64,000 bases of DNA from Paenibacillus tyrphae (GTDB lineage Bacteria > Bacillota > Bacilli > Paenibacillales > NBRC-103111), in NCBI RefSeq assembly GCF_000722545.1, contig NZ_JNVM01000010.1:1-64000 (forward strand), given 5' to 3'. Shown here piece after piece: positions 43,626-52,503 of the stretch (its first letter is position 1; each line of letters opens with the position of its first letter). The notes beneath the pieces were generated by a model. That model worked only from the letters and a program-made list of their open reading frames with translations. It ran no database searches and was not told where the DNA came from. A program made the position numbers and the translations under genes.

Positions 43626-44624
43626 ATGCGGAAAGCAGTGGATGTCAGAAGTTTGACGAAACGGTACAAGGTCCCGGTGAAGCAGGAAGGGATTGGAGGC
43701 GCGCTGCGCGGTATTCTCCGTCCTGAATACCGGGTGAACGAAGCGGTCAAAGGCATCGATATCAGCATTGAGCCGGGCGAAACGGTCGGTTTCATCGGAC
43801 CGAACGGGGCGGGAAAAACAACCGTACTGAAGATGTGCTCGGGCATCCTGTCGCCCACATCGGGCTACGTGCGCATACTCGGACATGAGCCTTCGCTGCG
43901 GAAGCGGGAATATTTGCGGCAGATCAGCTTTGTGATGGGCCAGCGCAGCCAGTTGTGGTGGGACATTCCGGCGATCGATTCGTTCACGCTCAACCGGGAT
44001 ATCTACGAAATCCCGGAGAAGCGTTTTCGGCAAAGGGTGAACGACTTGTCCTCCGCGCTGTCGGTCTACCCGCTGCTGAGCGTGCCGCTGCGCAATTTGT
44101 CGCTTGGCGAACGAATGAAGATGGAAATCATCGGCTCGCTGCTGCACGATCCGAAAATCGTGTTTCTCGACGAACCGACGATCGGACTCGATCTGACCTC
44201 GCAGCGAAGCTTGCGCAGTTTTGTCGGCGAATACAGCCGAAGCGGTGCGACGACGATTATGCTGACCAGCCATTACATGGAAGATATCGTCACGCTTTGC
44301 CGGCGCATTATTGTCATTAGCGAAGGCCGGATCGTCTACGACGGCAGCCTGGAGGAGGCCAAACGCCGGATGGGTGGAGGGCAGATCGTCAAGGTCCGCT
44401 TCGCCTCGCTTCCGGAAGAAGAATGGCTGGATCAGCGGCGGGATGTTCTGATGTCTTGCCGGGATTACGATTTTACCTTTCGGCTGGAACGGGAGCGGGT
44501 ACCGGATTTCATCGCCTCGACCGGGCGCTGGATGCCGGTGGATATCAGCGTCGAGGAGCCGCCCATCGAAGATACGATTGAGCGGCTGTACGGGAAGGAG
44601 GGTCCGCATGCGGAGGTTACGTAA
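43626..44624 (+). CDS. ABC-2 exporter ATP-binding protein
   Basis: 332 residues: Walker A GPNGAGKTT, Q-loop near VMGQRSQLWWD, signature NLSLGERMK, Walker B IVFLDEPTIGLD and H-loop LTSHYMEDI. The long C-terminal extension and 'QRSQLWWD' motif mark the COG4586-type exporters that work with two small permeases. The two permease genes follow at once, the first overlapping this gene's end by 17 bp. It probably exports the product of the surrounding cluster or gives self-resistance. Confidence 0.9.
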   Translation: MRKAVDVRSLTKRYKVPVKQEGIGGALRGILRPEYRVNEAVKGIDISIEPGETVGFIGPNGAGKTTVLKMCSGILSPTSGYVRILGHEPSLRKREYLRQISFVMGQRSQLWWDIPAIDSFTLNRDIYEIPEKRFRQRVNDLSSALSVYPLLSVPLRNLSLGERMKMEIIGSLLHDPKIVFLDEPTIGLDLTSQRSLRSFVGEYSRSGATTIMLTSHYMEDIVTLCRRIIVISEGRIVYDGSLEEAKRRMGGGQIVKVRFASLPEEEWLDQRRDVLMSCRDYDFTFRLERERVPDFIASTGRWMPVDISVEEPPIEDTIERLYGKEGPHAEVT

Positions 44625-45417
44625 ATACGGGACTGTCTGGCTGCTTACCGTGCAGGATGCGATGATGTACCGGTTAAGTTTTGTCATAAGCTGGCTGATC
44701 AATCTGTATACGCTTCTCATCCCGCTGGCGATGTGGGCGATGATTTTCCGCGAAACGCCGGACATTGCCGGTTACAATGCCCATTCCATGATGCTGTACC
44801 TGGTCGTTATCGCACTATTGAAATACGTCGTCCTGGCGGACGGCATCCATTACACGATTGCCGGCGATATCGAGAGCGGCAAGCTGAACCAGTATTTGAA
44901 CAAGCCGGTCCATTATTTCGCGTATATGTTTTTCGTTAATGCGGGACGCCGAAGCATTCAGTTTGCGCTTCTGTTCATCCCGCTTGTCGTGATGCTGCCC
45001 GGATTAACGGCGGCTGGTCTGCTCGCTCCCGATGCGCTTCCACAGCAGCCGGGCTGGGCGATCGCGAGCGCGCTGCTCGGGCTTACGATCAGCTTTCTGA
45101 TCTTTTACTGCTTGGGCTTGGTGGCTTTTTGGTTCGTGCGGTATCATGTGCTGTTCATATTTTTCAGCAATGTTTACTGGTTTTTGAGCGGTATGTGGTT
45201 CCCGCCGGATGTGTTTACATCGCTCGAATGGCTTTTCCGTCTCGTTCCATTTCCGTATCAAGTGTATTTTACCGCAAAAATTTGCACGAATGGACTCACC
45301 GAACGGCAGATTATGGAAGGGATCGGCTGCCAGCTGCTGTGGATCGGCATATTATCGGCCGTCTCGTATTGGATCTGGCGAAAAGGCGTGAAAAGTTATC
45401 AGGCGGTGGGAGGATGA
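44608..45417 (+). CDS. ABC-2 exporter permease 1
   Basis: 269 residues with six predicted helices: short cytoplasmic N-terminus, a helix near SFVISWLINLYTLLIPLAMW, then ESGKLNQYLNKPVHYF, a conserved amphipathic segment of this permease type, and SGMWFPPDVF before the last helices. ATG 44608 follows GAAGGAGGG; the frame opens 10 codons earlier without a site. It pairs with the next gene to form a heterodimeric channel. Confidence 0.88.
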   Translation: MRRLRKYGTVWLLTVQDAMMYRLSFVISWLINLYTLLIPLAMWAMIFRETPDIAGYNAHSMMLYLVVIALLKYVVLADGIHYTIAGDIESGKLNQYLNKPVHYFAYMFFVNAGRRSIQFALLFIPLVVMLPGLTAAGLLAPDALPQQPGWAIASALLGLTISFLIFYCLGLVAFWFVRYHVLFIFFSNVYWFLSGMWFPPDVFTSLEWLFRLVPFPYQVYFTAKICTNGLTERQIMEGIGCQLLWIGILSAVSYWIWRKGVKSYQAVGG

Positions 45418-45421
45418 ACGC

Positions 45422-46210
45422 GTGAGAAGGTATGGGAGAGTATATTTGACGTTTTTGCGAATCGCGCTAATTCGGGAAATGCAGTCGCCGCTCCATTTTA
45501 TATTTTGGGGCATCGGGATGTCCGTGAATTTCGGCTTGTTTATCTATTTTTACCGGACGATTTACGGCCATGTGGATGCTATTGCGGGGTGGACCAAGTA
45601 CGAAATGCTGTTTTACCGAGGGTTCGCCGAGCTGTTTTTTACGCTGTTTCTGATGCTCGCGATCAATAACCTGCAGACGCTTCCCGAAAAAATTACGACG
45701 GGCCGGCTCGATTTCGTTCTGTTAAAGCCGATCCACTCCCAGTTCATGGTTTCGCTGTCGGATCCGCATCTGGGCTTTGCGCTCAATCTCGTATCGGCGC
45801 TGGGCATGATCCTCTACAGCTCCGCGCATATCGGCTGGGAGGCCGATTGGTTTCGGCTCGGAGGGGCGCTGCTGTTTACCGCTATCGGTCTTGTCATGCT
45901 GTACTCGGTGTGCATGGTGATCGTGACCTTGTCGATGTGGGTTCAGCGAGCGGAGTTCGTCAATCAGGTGTTTTTTTCACTGTTCGGTTTTTTGTTCGTA
46001 CCCTCCACGGTATACGGGGGCGTCTCGCGAATCGTCTTCTCCTACGCGCTGCCGGTTTTGTTCGTGTTTACGGTTCCGGTCGGTCTGCTGCTGGACAAAG
46101 GGTCTGCGGAGATGCTGATCGCCACGCTGCTGCTTGCGCCGGTATGGTTTGCGGCCAGCTGGTATTTTTGGCGGACGTCCGTCCGCTTCTATACGAGCAC
46201 GGGCTCGTGA
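45422..46210 (+). CDS. ABC-2 exporter permease 2
   Basis: 262 residues, six predicted helices, DUF990/COG3694 type. TLPEKITTGRLDFVLLKPI is the counterpart of the amphipathic segment in permease 1, and STVYGGVSRIVFSYALP precedes the last membrane pair. It starts at GTG 45422, four bases after permease 1. It completes a three-gene exporter operon. Confidence 0.88.
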   Translation: MRRYGRVYLTFLRIALIREMQSPLHFIFWGIGMSVNFGLFIYFYRTIYGHVDAIAGWTKYEMLFYRGFAELFFTLFLMLAINNLQTLPEKITTGRLDFVLLKPIHSQFMVSLSDPHLGFALNLVSALGMILYSSAHIGWEADWFRLGGALLFTAIGLVMLYSVCMVIVTLSMWVQRAEFVNQVFFSLFGFLFVPSTVYGGVSRIVFSYALPVLFVFTVPVGLLLDKGSAEMLIATLLLAPVWFAASWYFWRTSVRFYTSTGS

Positions 46211-46332
46211 TCGAACGGGCAAGCAAGGGAGCCCCTAGCGGACGGCGGATTGATTGCATGAACGAACATAAGGCTGCCGACTTGCTCGACAGCCTAAGTT
46301 TGCGTATGGGCGCCTAGTCGCGTCAATTCCGA

Positions 46333-46533
46333 TTAATTCGCGGAGCGTTTATCCGCCCCAAGGTGCTTGGCGATGCACAGGGAGCTGCAGAACCATTCCC
46401 CGTAATAGTGCCAATTCGGTTCCCCGGCATAAATCGGGTTCGCGCATCGGACGTAAGCGCAATCCGCAACCTGCGTCGGATAATCGGCCTGGCGGTCGGG
46501 CAGCCCGATTTCAAAGCGATCGAAGGGATACAT
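46333..46533 (-). CDS. small Cys-rich protein, putative zinc ribbon (66 aa)
   Basis: A 66-residue protein with cysteine pairs in DCAYVRCANPIYAGE and WFCSSLCIAKHLG, a spacing that suggests one zinc-binding ribbon. ATG 46533 has GGAGGAA 11 bases upstream; the open frame runs 34 codons further with no better start. It has no recognised family name. It is isolated between the exporter operon and the AraC-type regulator. Confidence 0.6.
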   Translation of the reverse strand: MYPFDRFEIGLPDRQADYPTQVADCAYVRCANPIYAGEPNWHYYGEWFCSSLCIAKHLGADKRSAN

Positions 46534-46759
46534 GAACGACCGTTCCTCCTTTACTTGTGCTGCCTTTAGCATACGATCGCCGAAACGTAAGGACTCGCGT
46601 TTTGTTGTCGGATTGTCGGGTAAATTTGCGCTCAATAAAGGGGAATATGAAGAAAATATGTCAAATTAAGACTAAAGGTTAGCAACAAATGCAGATCGTT
46701 CCTAAATTTACCTGTTGTAAAATGAAACAAAATCATGGTCAGGGGAAGGAGCGATTTAC

Positions 46760-47443
46760 TTGAGTATGTTATTCATATTTCCAAAACCCGGTGATTGCGA
46801 AGAAAGCAGCAAAATTATGAGTCAGCTCTCCCATAAGACACAGCTGGTCATTACGGGATGCTTTCAAGAAGTCGTGAAAATTGCAACTGCACGTCGCTAT
46901 CATTTGATAGCGTTTTTAACCTTCGACGACGCATTCCCGGCTTCATGGTATGTCCACGAGCTTGTGACGAACCACAGTCCGACCATGATCTTGACCAAGG
47001 TCAGAGAATCTCACATTCAATTGGTTAACGATTGGATGCAGAGGATGGCCCCCTGTCCCGAGTGCGCCGAGGAGCATTCGTTGTTCGGCGAATCTTTGAA
47101 ATATATCGATCAAAATCTTTGTGAAACCGACCTATCGCTTCAAACGGTGTCTGATCATATTTTTGTAAGCAAATATCATTACTCAAGAGTATTTCAGAAA
47201 AAAACGGGGGTTGGCTTCAAGGAATACATTATGAGCCGCAGAATCGAAACGGCTAAAAAGCTGTTGATAAAAGGAGAGTCGGTGACGAGCGTCTGCTATT
47301 CGGTCGGCTACAACGACTTGACGCATTTTTCTAGAATATTCAAGCGTCTGGTCGGTATCAGTCCGTCTACTTACCGCAAAACCGTTTTCGAGCCGGCGCC
47401 GTCCCTACCGATGAGTATCCCATCGAAAGCCTACACGGGTTAA
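46760..47443 (+). CDS. AraC-family transcriptional regulator
   Basis: 227 residues. The N-terminal 110 residues are unassigned (no cupin or receiver motif). The C-terminal AraC/XylS domain has two helix-turn-helix motifs: LSLQTVSDHIFVSKYHYSRVFQKKTG and the second one with ITSVCYSVGYNDLTHFSRIFKR-like sequence, ending GISPSTYRK. The start is TTG 46760 with GGGGAAGGAG upstream, or ATG two codons later. It precedes the RnfD-like/jelly-roll/BtrH-like genes on the same strand and may control them. Base use is more AT-rich than its neighbours. Confidence 0.82.
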   Translation: MSMLFIFPKPGDCEESSKIMSQLSHKTQLVITGCFQEVVKIATARRYHLIAFLTFDDAFPASWYVHELVTNHSPTMILTKVRESHIQLVNDWMQRMAPCPECAEEHSLFGESLKYIDQNLCETDLSLQTVSDHIFVSKYHYSRVFQKKTGVGFKEYIMSRRIETAKKLLIKGESVTSVCYSVGYNDLTHFSRIFKRLVGISPSTYRKTVFEPAPSLPMSIPSKAYTG

Positions 47444-47486
47444 TGCGGGAGCCGAACGTTAATTCTGCCTAAGGAGGAGCTTGAAC

Positions 47487-48506
47487 ATGAAGCCCGAACG
47501 AGAGACCGGGGATGCCGGCTACATCGAACTGGAAGAGGCGATGCGCGAGGAAGCCGAACGCACGGACGCCGTCTCGGACATCCCGGACGCGGAAACGGAA
47601 GTTCCGCGCGATCCTTGCTTTTACAGCAGTCCGTTCCATATGGTGCATATGTCCTTCTTCTATTCGGCGGGGCAGTATTACCCCATTTCGTTAGGAGGTT
47701 TAGCCGTCATGGCCGCAAAATTCAAGTGGGATGCCCGGTATTTCATTTTATTGTTTTTAATTAGCTTTGTCTTCGCGGGACAATTTTTTCTCGGCTTTTT
47801 CCAGCGATGGGACAGCTTCTTCGCGTCCGTTCTCAGCGCGGTGGTAACCGAGCTTCTTTTGGCGAGGATTCTTCTAAAAAAATGGATTTTTCCGTTAAGC
47901 GCTATCATTTCCGGCATCGGCCTCAGTTTGCTGCTCAGCTCCTATCTGGTTTGGCCTTATGTGCTGGCCGCCGTCCTGGCGATCGTCATGAAATATGTCA
48001 TACGCATCGGAGGCAGCCATGTGTTCAATCCGAACAACATAGCCATCGTGTTTCTGCTGTTCGTGCTGCCCCAATATGCGGTCAGCACGCCGAAGCAGTG
48101 GACGAACGGCATCGACGTGATGATCTTGATCCTTGTCCTGGGCTTTATCGCAGCGGGCGCGGCCAAGCGTTTGGACACGGTGCTCGCGTTCGTGCTCAGC
48201 TTTGTGCTGTTCGCGGCCCTGCGCCATTACTTGTTCGGCGAGCCGCTTTATTACGCCTTCGGACCGATGCTCGGCGCGTCGTTTCAATTGTTCACCTTTT
48301 TCATGATCACCGATCCGAAGACGACGGCCCCTCACCCGGCGGCACGGATGACGGCGGCGTTTCTGATTGCGTTCGTCGATGCGCTGTTCCGCCTTCAGGC
48401 GATTACGAATTCGTTGTTTTATGCGGCGTTTATTGTGACCGTGCTGTACGGCATTCCGTACCGTCTCATATCGCTAAAGCGCCGTAATAAGTCAATAAAC
48501 GCATAG
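47487..48506 (+). CDS. RnfD/NqrB-like integral membrane protein, copy 2, with N-terminal extension
   Basis: 339 residues. From residue 75 on it parallels the 32451-33293 protein (WDARYFILLFL, HVFNPNNIAIV, STPKQWTNG, FFMITDPKTT). The first 74 residues, acidic (EELEEAMREEAERTD-like) then aromatic (CFYSSPFHMVHMSFFY), have no match in copy 1. A second ATG at 47710 has its own AGGAGGT at correct spacing and lines up with the copy-1 start, so two products are possible. ATG 47487 has AAGGAGGA. It begins a three-gene run with the jelly-roll-like and BtrH-like genes. Confidence 0.75.
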   Translation: MKPERETGDAGYIELEEAMREEAERTDAVSDIPDAETEVPRDPCFYSSPFHMVHMSFFYSAGQYYPISLGGLAVMAAKFKWDARYFILLFLISFVFAGQFFLGFFQRWDSFFASVLSAVVTELLLARILLKKWIFPLSAIISGIGLSLLLSSYLVWPYVLAAVLAIVMKYVIRIGGSHVFNPNNIAIVFLLFVLPQYAVSTPKQWTNGIDVMILILVLGFIAAGAAKRLDTVLAFVLSFVLFAALRHYLFGEPLYYAFGPMLGASFQLFTFFMITDPKTTAPHPAARMTAAFLIAFVDALFRLQAITNSLFYAAFIVTVLYGIPYRLISLKRRNKSINA

Positions 48507-48518
48507 GAGGGCGGGATC

Positions 48519-49109
48519 GTGCGATTTTTTCATGCGATGGATTTGCGGCCTTATTTCAACAACCGGGGATTTACTTACGAATCCCGGTGCGGGGAAGGCA
48601 GGCTCACCATGGGCTCCTCTTCGTTTCCGGCAGAATCGATCCGGTTTGGCCGGATGTACCGGTTCGGCGGCATTCCGTTCCGGTATCAGACGTCGGAGGG
48701 CGGAGACAATATCGAAACGTCCGGCCAAACGGTCGCTTTACCATGGATGCCCGGGGCGCTTGACTGCGTTCATGCGCTGGGCGTTTCGGCGAACGGGGAT
48801 TCATTCGACCGCGTTTCTTTTGTCGCGGGGGACCGGCTGCTTCATACGGCGCGTCTGGCGCTGACGGATTTTGTATCGGACCGCCCGGCTTTCGGCGACC
48901 GTCTGGCGATGACGCTTCCGTGCATGCACATGGTATCGGGCCGATATGCGCATGTCCGGCCGAATCTGTGGATCTGTTCGATTCCGTACCCCGGGGAGGC
49001 CGGGGCGGCGCCCGCTCTTGTGTTCGAAGATAATCCTTCCATGCATATTTTTGCAATGACGCTGGAATACCGGAGGAGGCCGAATGGATTACGCACCGTA
49101 TATTCATAA
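48519..49109 (+). CDS. uncharacterised beta-rich protein, jelly-roll (sugar-binding-like) module
   Basis: 196 residues from GTG 48519, with GGAGG 8 bases upstream. The pattern 'GGIPFRYQ... ETSGQTVALP... CVHALGVSANGDS' followed by SMHIFAMTLE resembles the accessory jelly-roll domain of some glycoside hydrolases, but no hydrolase domain is attached. The 3' end overlaps the BtrH-like gene by 26 bp, implying coupled translation and joint action. I propose a binding or acceptor-recognition role with low confidence; the fold assignment is by pattern only. Confidence 0.55.
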   Translation: MRFFHAMDLRPYFNNRGFTYESRCGEGRLTMGSSSFPAESIRFGRMYRFGGIPFRYQTSEGGDNIETSGQTVALPWMPGALDCVHALGVSANGDSFDRVSFVAGDRLLHTARLALTDFVSDRPAFGDRLAMTLPCMHMVSGRYAHVRPNLWICSIPYPGEAGAAPALVFEDNPSMHIFAMTLEYRRRPNGLRTVYS

Positions 49110-50067
49110 CTATCACAATTGTACGCAAATTATTGTGGCCGCCATGCTGAAACGGCTCGGTGCCCCGACAGAGCTCGTATGGAATCAGGCGGGATTCGGA
49201 TATAAAGACGAAGGAGACTACGTCATCGTCGATCCGTATTATACGCCGGTTCGGCGGCAGTTGGCCGACTACCACGGAATCGATTGGGTCGAAGTCTGCA
49301 GCCCGGATGCCGGCGATCTGACCGTCCAGCTTGACGAATGGCTGGCGTTGGGAAGAACGGCGGGCGTCATCTCGGACATGTATGAGCTGCCGTACCATGC
49401 GTATTACCGGCAAGCGCACGATTCGCATGCGGTCGAGGTGATTGGGACGGCGCCGGGCGGTTACGTCGTATGTGATCATTATTATCAGTATGTCGGGCCG
49501 ATTTCCAGACGGGAGCTGATTGCTGCGATGGAGTCGTACCAATCGAGATACGGCGGATATAAGGATTTGCATTTGTTTTATTTGACCCGGCAGACGGAGC
49601 AAAACTGCGCCGGAGCTTCATTTGATCACCGCAGGGCGATTCAGCGAAACGTCGATGCGATGCAGGGGCGTCCGCCTGAGGCGGATTTGGATGAAACGAT
49701 GCGGCACGGGCTGTCGGCGATTCCGGTTTTTGGGGAAAAGCTGATGCGGCTGCTGGAAACCGAGAGCGAATGGCTTGACCTGACGCACAAAATGATTAAG
49801 GAAGTTTCCTTCACCCGGTATCATTTTCATGTGTTTCTCGGCTTGTGCGGACTGCCGGAGCTCGCCGGAAAAGCGTTGGAGGCTTCGCAGCACTGGCAGG
49901 TGATGGGCAATATGGTCGCCAGGGGGCTGCTGCGCAAGGAAGCGAAGTCGCTGCGTGACCGAATCGAAGGCCGCTTTGCACGATTGCTGGAGGCGGAAGC
50001 GGACCATACGCAGGCGTTGGCCGGGTGGCTGCTGGCCCATCCCAATTGGAGTATGCCGGAACGTTAG
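49084..50067 (+). CDS. BtrH-like acyltransferase (Cys/His, papain-like fold)
   Basis: 327 residues. The N-terminal half matches the BtrH N-terminal family: Cys in HNYHNCTQIIVAAML, YHAYY, catalytic His in DSHAVEVIG and Asp in VVCDHYYQYVGPISR. The C-terminal half is helical (FTRYHFHVFLGLCGLPEL). BtrH transfers a gamma-Glu-aminobutyryl-type acyl group from a carrier protein onto ribostamycin in butirosin biosynthesis. In a region with an amino acid:carrier-protein ligase and free carrier proteins, this is the best candidate for moving an aminoacyl group to an acceptor. Its start lies within the preceding gene. Confidence 0.72.
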   Translation: MDYAPYIHNYHNCTQIIVAAMLKRLGAPTELVWNQAGFGYKDEGDYVIVDPYYTPVRRQLADYHGIDWVEVCSPDAGDLTVQLDEWLALGRTAGVISDMYELPYHAYYRQAHDSHAVEVIGTAPGGYVVCDHYYQYVGPISRRELIAAMESYQSRYGGYKDLHLFYLTRQTEQNCAGASFDHRRAIQRNVDAMQGRPPEADLDETMRHGLSAIPVFGEKLMRLLETESEWLDLTHKMIKEVSFTRYHFHVFLGLCGLPELAGKALEASQHWQVMGNMVARGLLRKEAKSLRDRIEGRFARLLEAEADHTQALAGWLLAHPNWSMPER

Positions 50068-50078
50068 GCGGAGCGGCA

Positions 50079-50125
50079 AAAAAGAAGCGAAGTTTTGAAC
50101 GGGCGTCAAACTTCGCTTCTTTTTT
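50079..50125. terminator. bidirectional intrinsic terminator
   Basis: AAAAGAAGCGAAGTTT pairs perfectly with AAACTTCGCTTCTTTT across a 12-nt loop, with A-run and T-run flanks. It separates the convergent BtrH-like and CcdA-like genes. Confidence 0.88.
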
Positions 50126-50147
50126 GTGCACGTTTGATGTGGAGCTG

Positions 50148-51095
50148 CTAGTGATACCAGCCCAGCTTGAAGCCCCAGCTGCCAATATCCAGCGCCCGGG
50201 CCAGGCCCCAATAGTATATGAAATAGGCGCCCCCGATGAAGAGTGCGATGGAGCTGACCAGTCGCGGCTGGTGGGGGCGCTGTGACGCCCAGCGGAGGAG
50301 CCGGCTGCCGAAGGCGTAGACGAGGCCGAGAAACAAGAGCACCATGAAGGCGATTTGGCCGAGTCCCTGCACGCCCATGGCGAGAGAAGCGTAGAGCGGA
50401 TTGCCGGATGAAGCCGCATAGACGAGAAAGTCGCGAAAGACGGGAAACGGCCGGCCGACGGAGAAGATGCCGACCATCGTTCCCATGATCCCCGCTTGAG
50501 TCAGCGGCCGGGCGAAGAACGAACGCACGCCGGCCGGAAGCCGGGATTTCAGTCCGTCCATAAATCCGAAGGCAAGCGCGCCCCAAGCGACCATAACGAT
50601 GCCAAGCGACGTAAACGTGACCTGGGCCCGCCCCAGGCGGGCGCTGCGATCCGTAAACGCCTCGATGCCGGCTGCGCCAAGGCTGCCGATGTACAAGCCG
50701 TACAGCAGGCAGACTGCGACGACGGCAAAGGCAAACACGCCGAAGGCCCGGAGAGCGGCCGATCGGGATAATCGGCGGTCTGCGCAGGCCAGACCGGGAA
50801 TCATCGCAAACACGACGCAATTGCAAGCGGTAAAAGTAGCAGCCAAGCCGGCGACGGATGCGAACAGGAAGCCGAAGCCGAGTCCGCGTTCTCCGTAGGA
50901 GCCCGCCAGCTCGGACGTTTTCCCGATCGTATGGCCGGCGACGATTTCGTTGCCGAAGCCGTCCACGAGCTTATAGTTCCAGAACCCGGCGATGAAGACG
51001 CCGACGGCGATACCTATCAGCGCCCAATAGATTCGTTTGCGCATCGGATACCATAAGGCAAGCGAATCGTCCGTTATTGCGTTTCGTTCGTTCAT
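50148..51095 (-). CDS. CcdA/DsbD-like polytopic membrane protein lacking the second redox cysteine
   Basis: 315 residues with about eight helices. The segment TFTACNCVVFAMIPGL resembles the first conserved SPCVLPLIPG motif of CcdA/DsbD electron-transfer proteins. The later GIFSVGRPFPVFRDFL has the position of the second motif (TPC..P) but no Cys there. If the family guess is right, normal thiol relay between the two Cys is impossible; another role or partner is needed. It stands alone on the minus strand. Confidence 0.55.
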   Translation of the reverse strand: MNERNAITDDSLALWYPMRKRIYWALIGIAVGVFIAGFWNYKLVDGFGNEIVAGHTIGKTSELAGSYGERGLGFGFLFASVAGLAATFTACNCVVFAMIPGLACADRRLSRSAALRAFGVFAFAVVAVCLLYGLYIGSLGAAGIEAFTDRSARLGRAQVTFTSLGIVMVAWGALAFGFMDGLKSRLPAGVRSFFARPLTQAGIMGTMVGIFSVGRPFPVFRDFLVYAASSGNPLYASLAMGVQGLGQIAFMVLLFLGLVYAFGSRLLRWASQRPHQPRLVSSIALFIGGAYFIYYWGLARALDIGSWGFKLGWYH

Positions 51096-51322
51096 GAGGC
51101 TTAGTTCCTCCGTTTCCTCGAGTGGTTATGCAGGTGAAAACGATGCCCGTTCTCTTTTCATGATACGTGGAGCGACGGGCTTCTTCTCTGCTTTACTTGA
51201 GTTCACGCATTTCGTTCGTTTCGTAGTTTGGAGGCGCAGCTGCCGGCGAACGGCAAAAGCCGAGCGGCCTCCCGCCGAAGCGTGTTACCCTGAACCAAAC
51301 CAGTGCGCAAAAGGAGGCTGAC

Positions 51323-52147
51323 ATGAACTGCAAGCTGCGTCTGTCTTGCCAAGTATCCGTCTGGGGTGATCGGACGGAGGAAGCGATCCGTTTCGTTGCC
51401 GGGACAGGCTGCCCGGCCGTCGAAATCGGAGGCCCGCATCTTATGTCGTACGAGCACCGCTTGTTCGAGCTCCAGCAGCTGTTGACCCGGTACGGCACTT
51501 CGGTATCCGGCGTTTACGAATTCGGCCATTTTGAGAATTGGCGCGGGCGGCGGGCGATCTATACGCATCACGAACGCTTGGGCCGGCTCATGAAGCAAGC
51601 GAGTATTCCGATGGCTGTGCTTGGTCCCGGCATCCGGTATAACAGAAACCGTACACCCGAAGAACGGCAAAAACTGCTTCGCATGATCACGGAAATTGCT
51701 TCCAGATACGAGATGCATGGGGTTCGCGCTGCCATTCATCCGCACTGGGGCCACTGCATCTTTGACGGGGAAGATATCGAGCTGGTCATGAATGAAGGTC
51801 CGGCGGAGCTCGGTCTTGTGGTAGATGTCGTGCATACGGCGGAAGCGGGGCTGGATCTTTACGGACTGCTGGAACGCTACGGGTCACGCATCCTGGGGAT
51901 TCATGTAAAGGATTACCAAACGATCGATTCGCCACCCTCCGGCAGATTCCGACGGAGGACGCGGTACAGCCCGCCGGGCCTCGGAGAAGGAAATATTCAG
52001 GAGCTCAAGGACTTCCTGGGGAAAATGGGTTATGGAGGCTGGGTCGTGCTCGAAGCGGACGAATCCGGGGAAGAGCCGGAAATTTCCATATCGGCGGCGC
52101 TCAACTACTGGCGGGAATCGTGCCTGATCGGGAGGGGAGAGGGATGA
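51323..52147 (+). CDS. TIM-barrel sugar isomerase/epimerase (AP-endonuclease-2 fold)
   Basis: 274 residues with the xylose-isomerase-like barrel: CPAVEIGGPH, the metal-site regions AAIHPHWGHCIFD, LVVDVVHTAEAG, GIHVKDYQ and the final LEADES. Family members interconvert keto and aldo sugars or epimerise inososes. AAGGAGG precedes ATG 51323, and the stop overlaps the HAD gene as ATGA. It heads a six-gene sugar and carrier-protein operon (51323-55771). Confidence 0.82.
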   Translation: MNCKLRLSCQVSVWGDRTEEAIRFVAGTGCPAVEIGGPHLMSYEHRLFELQQLLTRYGTSVSGVYEFGHFENWRGRRAIYTHHERLGRLMKQASIPMAVLGPGIRYNRNRTPEERQKLLRMITEIASRYEMHGVRAAIHPHWGHCIFDGEDIELVMNEGPAELGLVVDVVHTAEAGLDLYGLLERYGSRILGIHVKDYQTIDSPPSGRFRRRTRYSPPGLGEGNIQELKDFLGKMGYGGWVVLEADESGEEPEISISAALNYWRESCLIGRGEG

Positions 52148-52503
52148 GAATCGTCGTCGACTTGGACGGAACGATCTGCGAGCTCAAGAGGCCGGAACAA
52201 TCGTACGGCGACGTCCTCCCGCTGCCGGGAGCCGTAGCTGCGCTTCAAAGACTGAAGGCCGAAGGGCACGAAATCATTATTCATACGGCCCGCAACATGA
52301 AAACGCAGGGCGGCAACGCCGGTAAGGCCGTCGCCCGTATCGGAGCGCTCACTCTGGCCTGGTTGGACAAGCACGAGGTGCCGTACGACGAGATCGTCTT
52401 CGGCAAACCTTACGGCCACGTTTATATCGACGATCTGGCGCTGACGTTTCGCGACTGGCCTTCCGTCATGACCAAACTGGAGCAGAACGGAGGGAGGCTG
52501 TGA
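52144..52503 (+). CDS. HAD-family phosphatase (capsular-biosynthesis type)
   Basis: 119 residues: nucleophile motif VVDLDGTIC, the second motif IIHTARN, and the acidic motif VYIDDLAL. It lacks a large cap, like the small KdsC-like HAD enzymes next to sugar nucleotidyltransferase genes in capsule clusters. Both ends overlap neighbouring genes by four bases (ATGA at the start, GTGA at the stop), so the three proteins are made together. Confidence 0.82.
   Translation: MRIVVDLDGTICELKRPEQSYGDVLPLPGAVAALQRLKAEGHEIIIHTARNMKTQGGNAGKAVARIGALTLAWLDKHEVPYDEIVFGKPYGHVYIDDLALTFRDWPSVMTKLEQNGGRL

Noticed and set aside
43578-44765. 395-residue minus-strand open frame
   Set aside because: Antisense to the ABC ATPase gene with all Walker motifs; a shadow.
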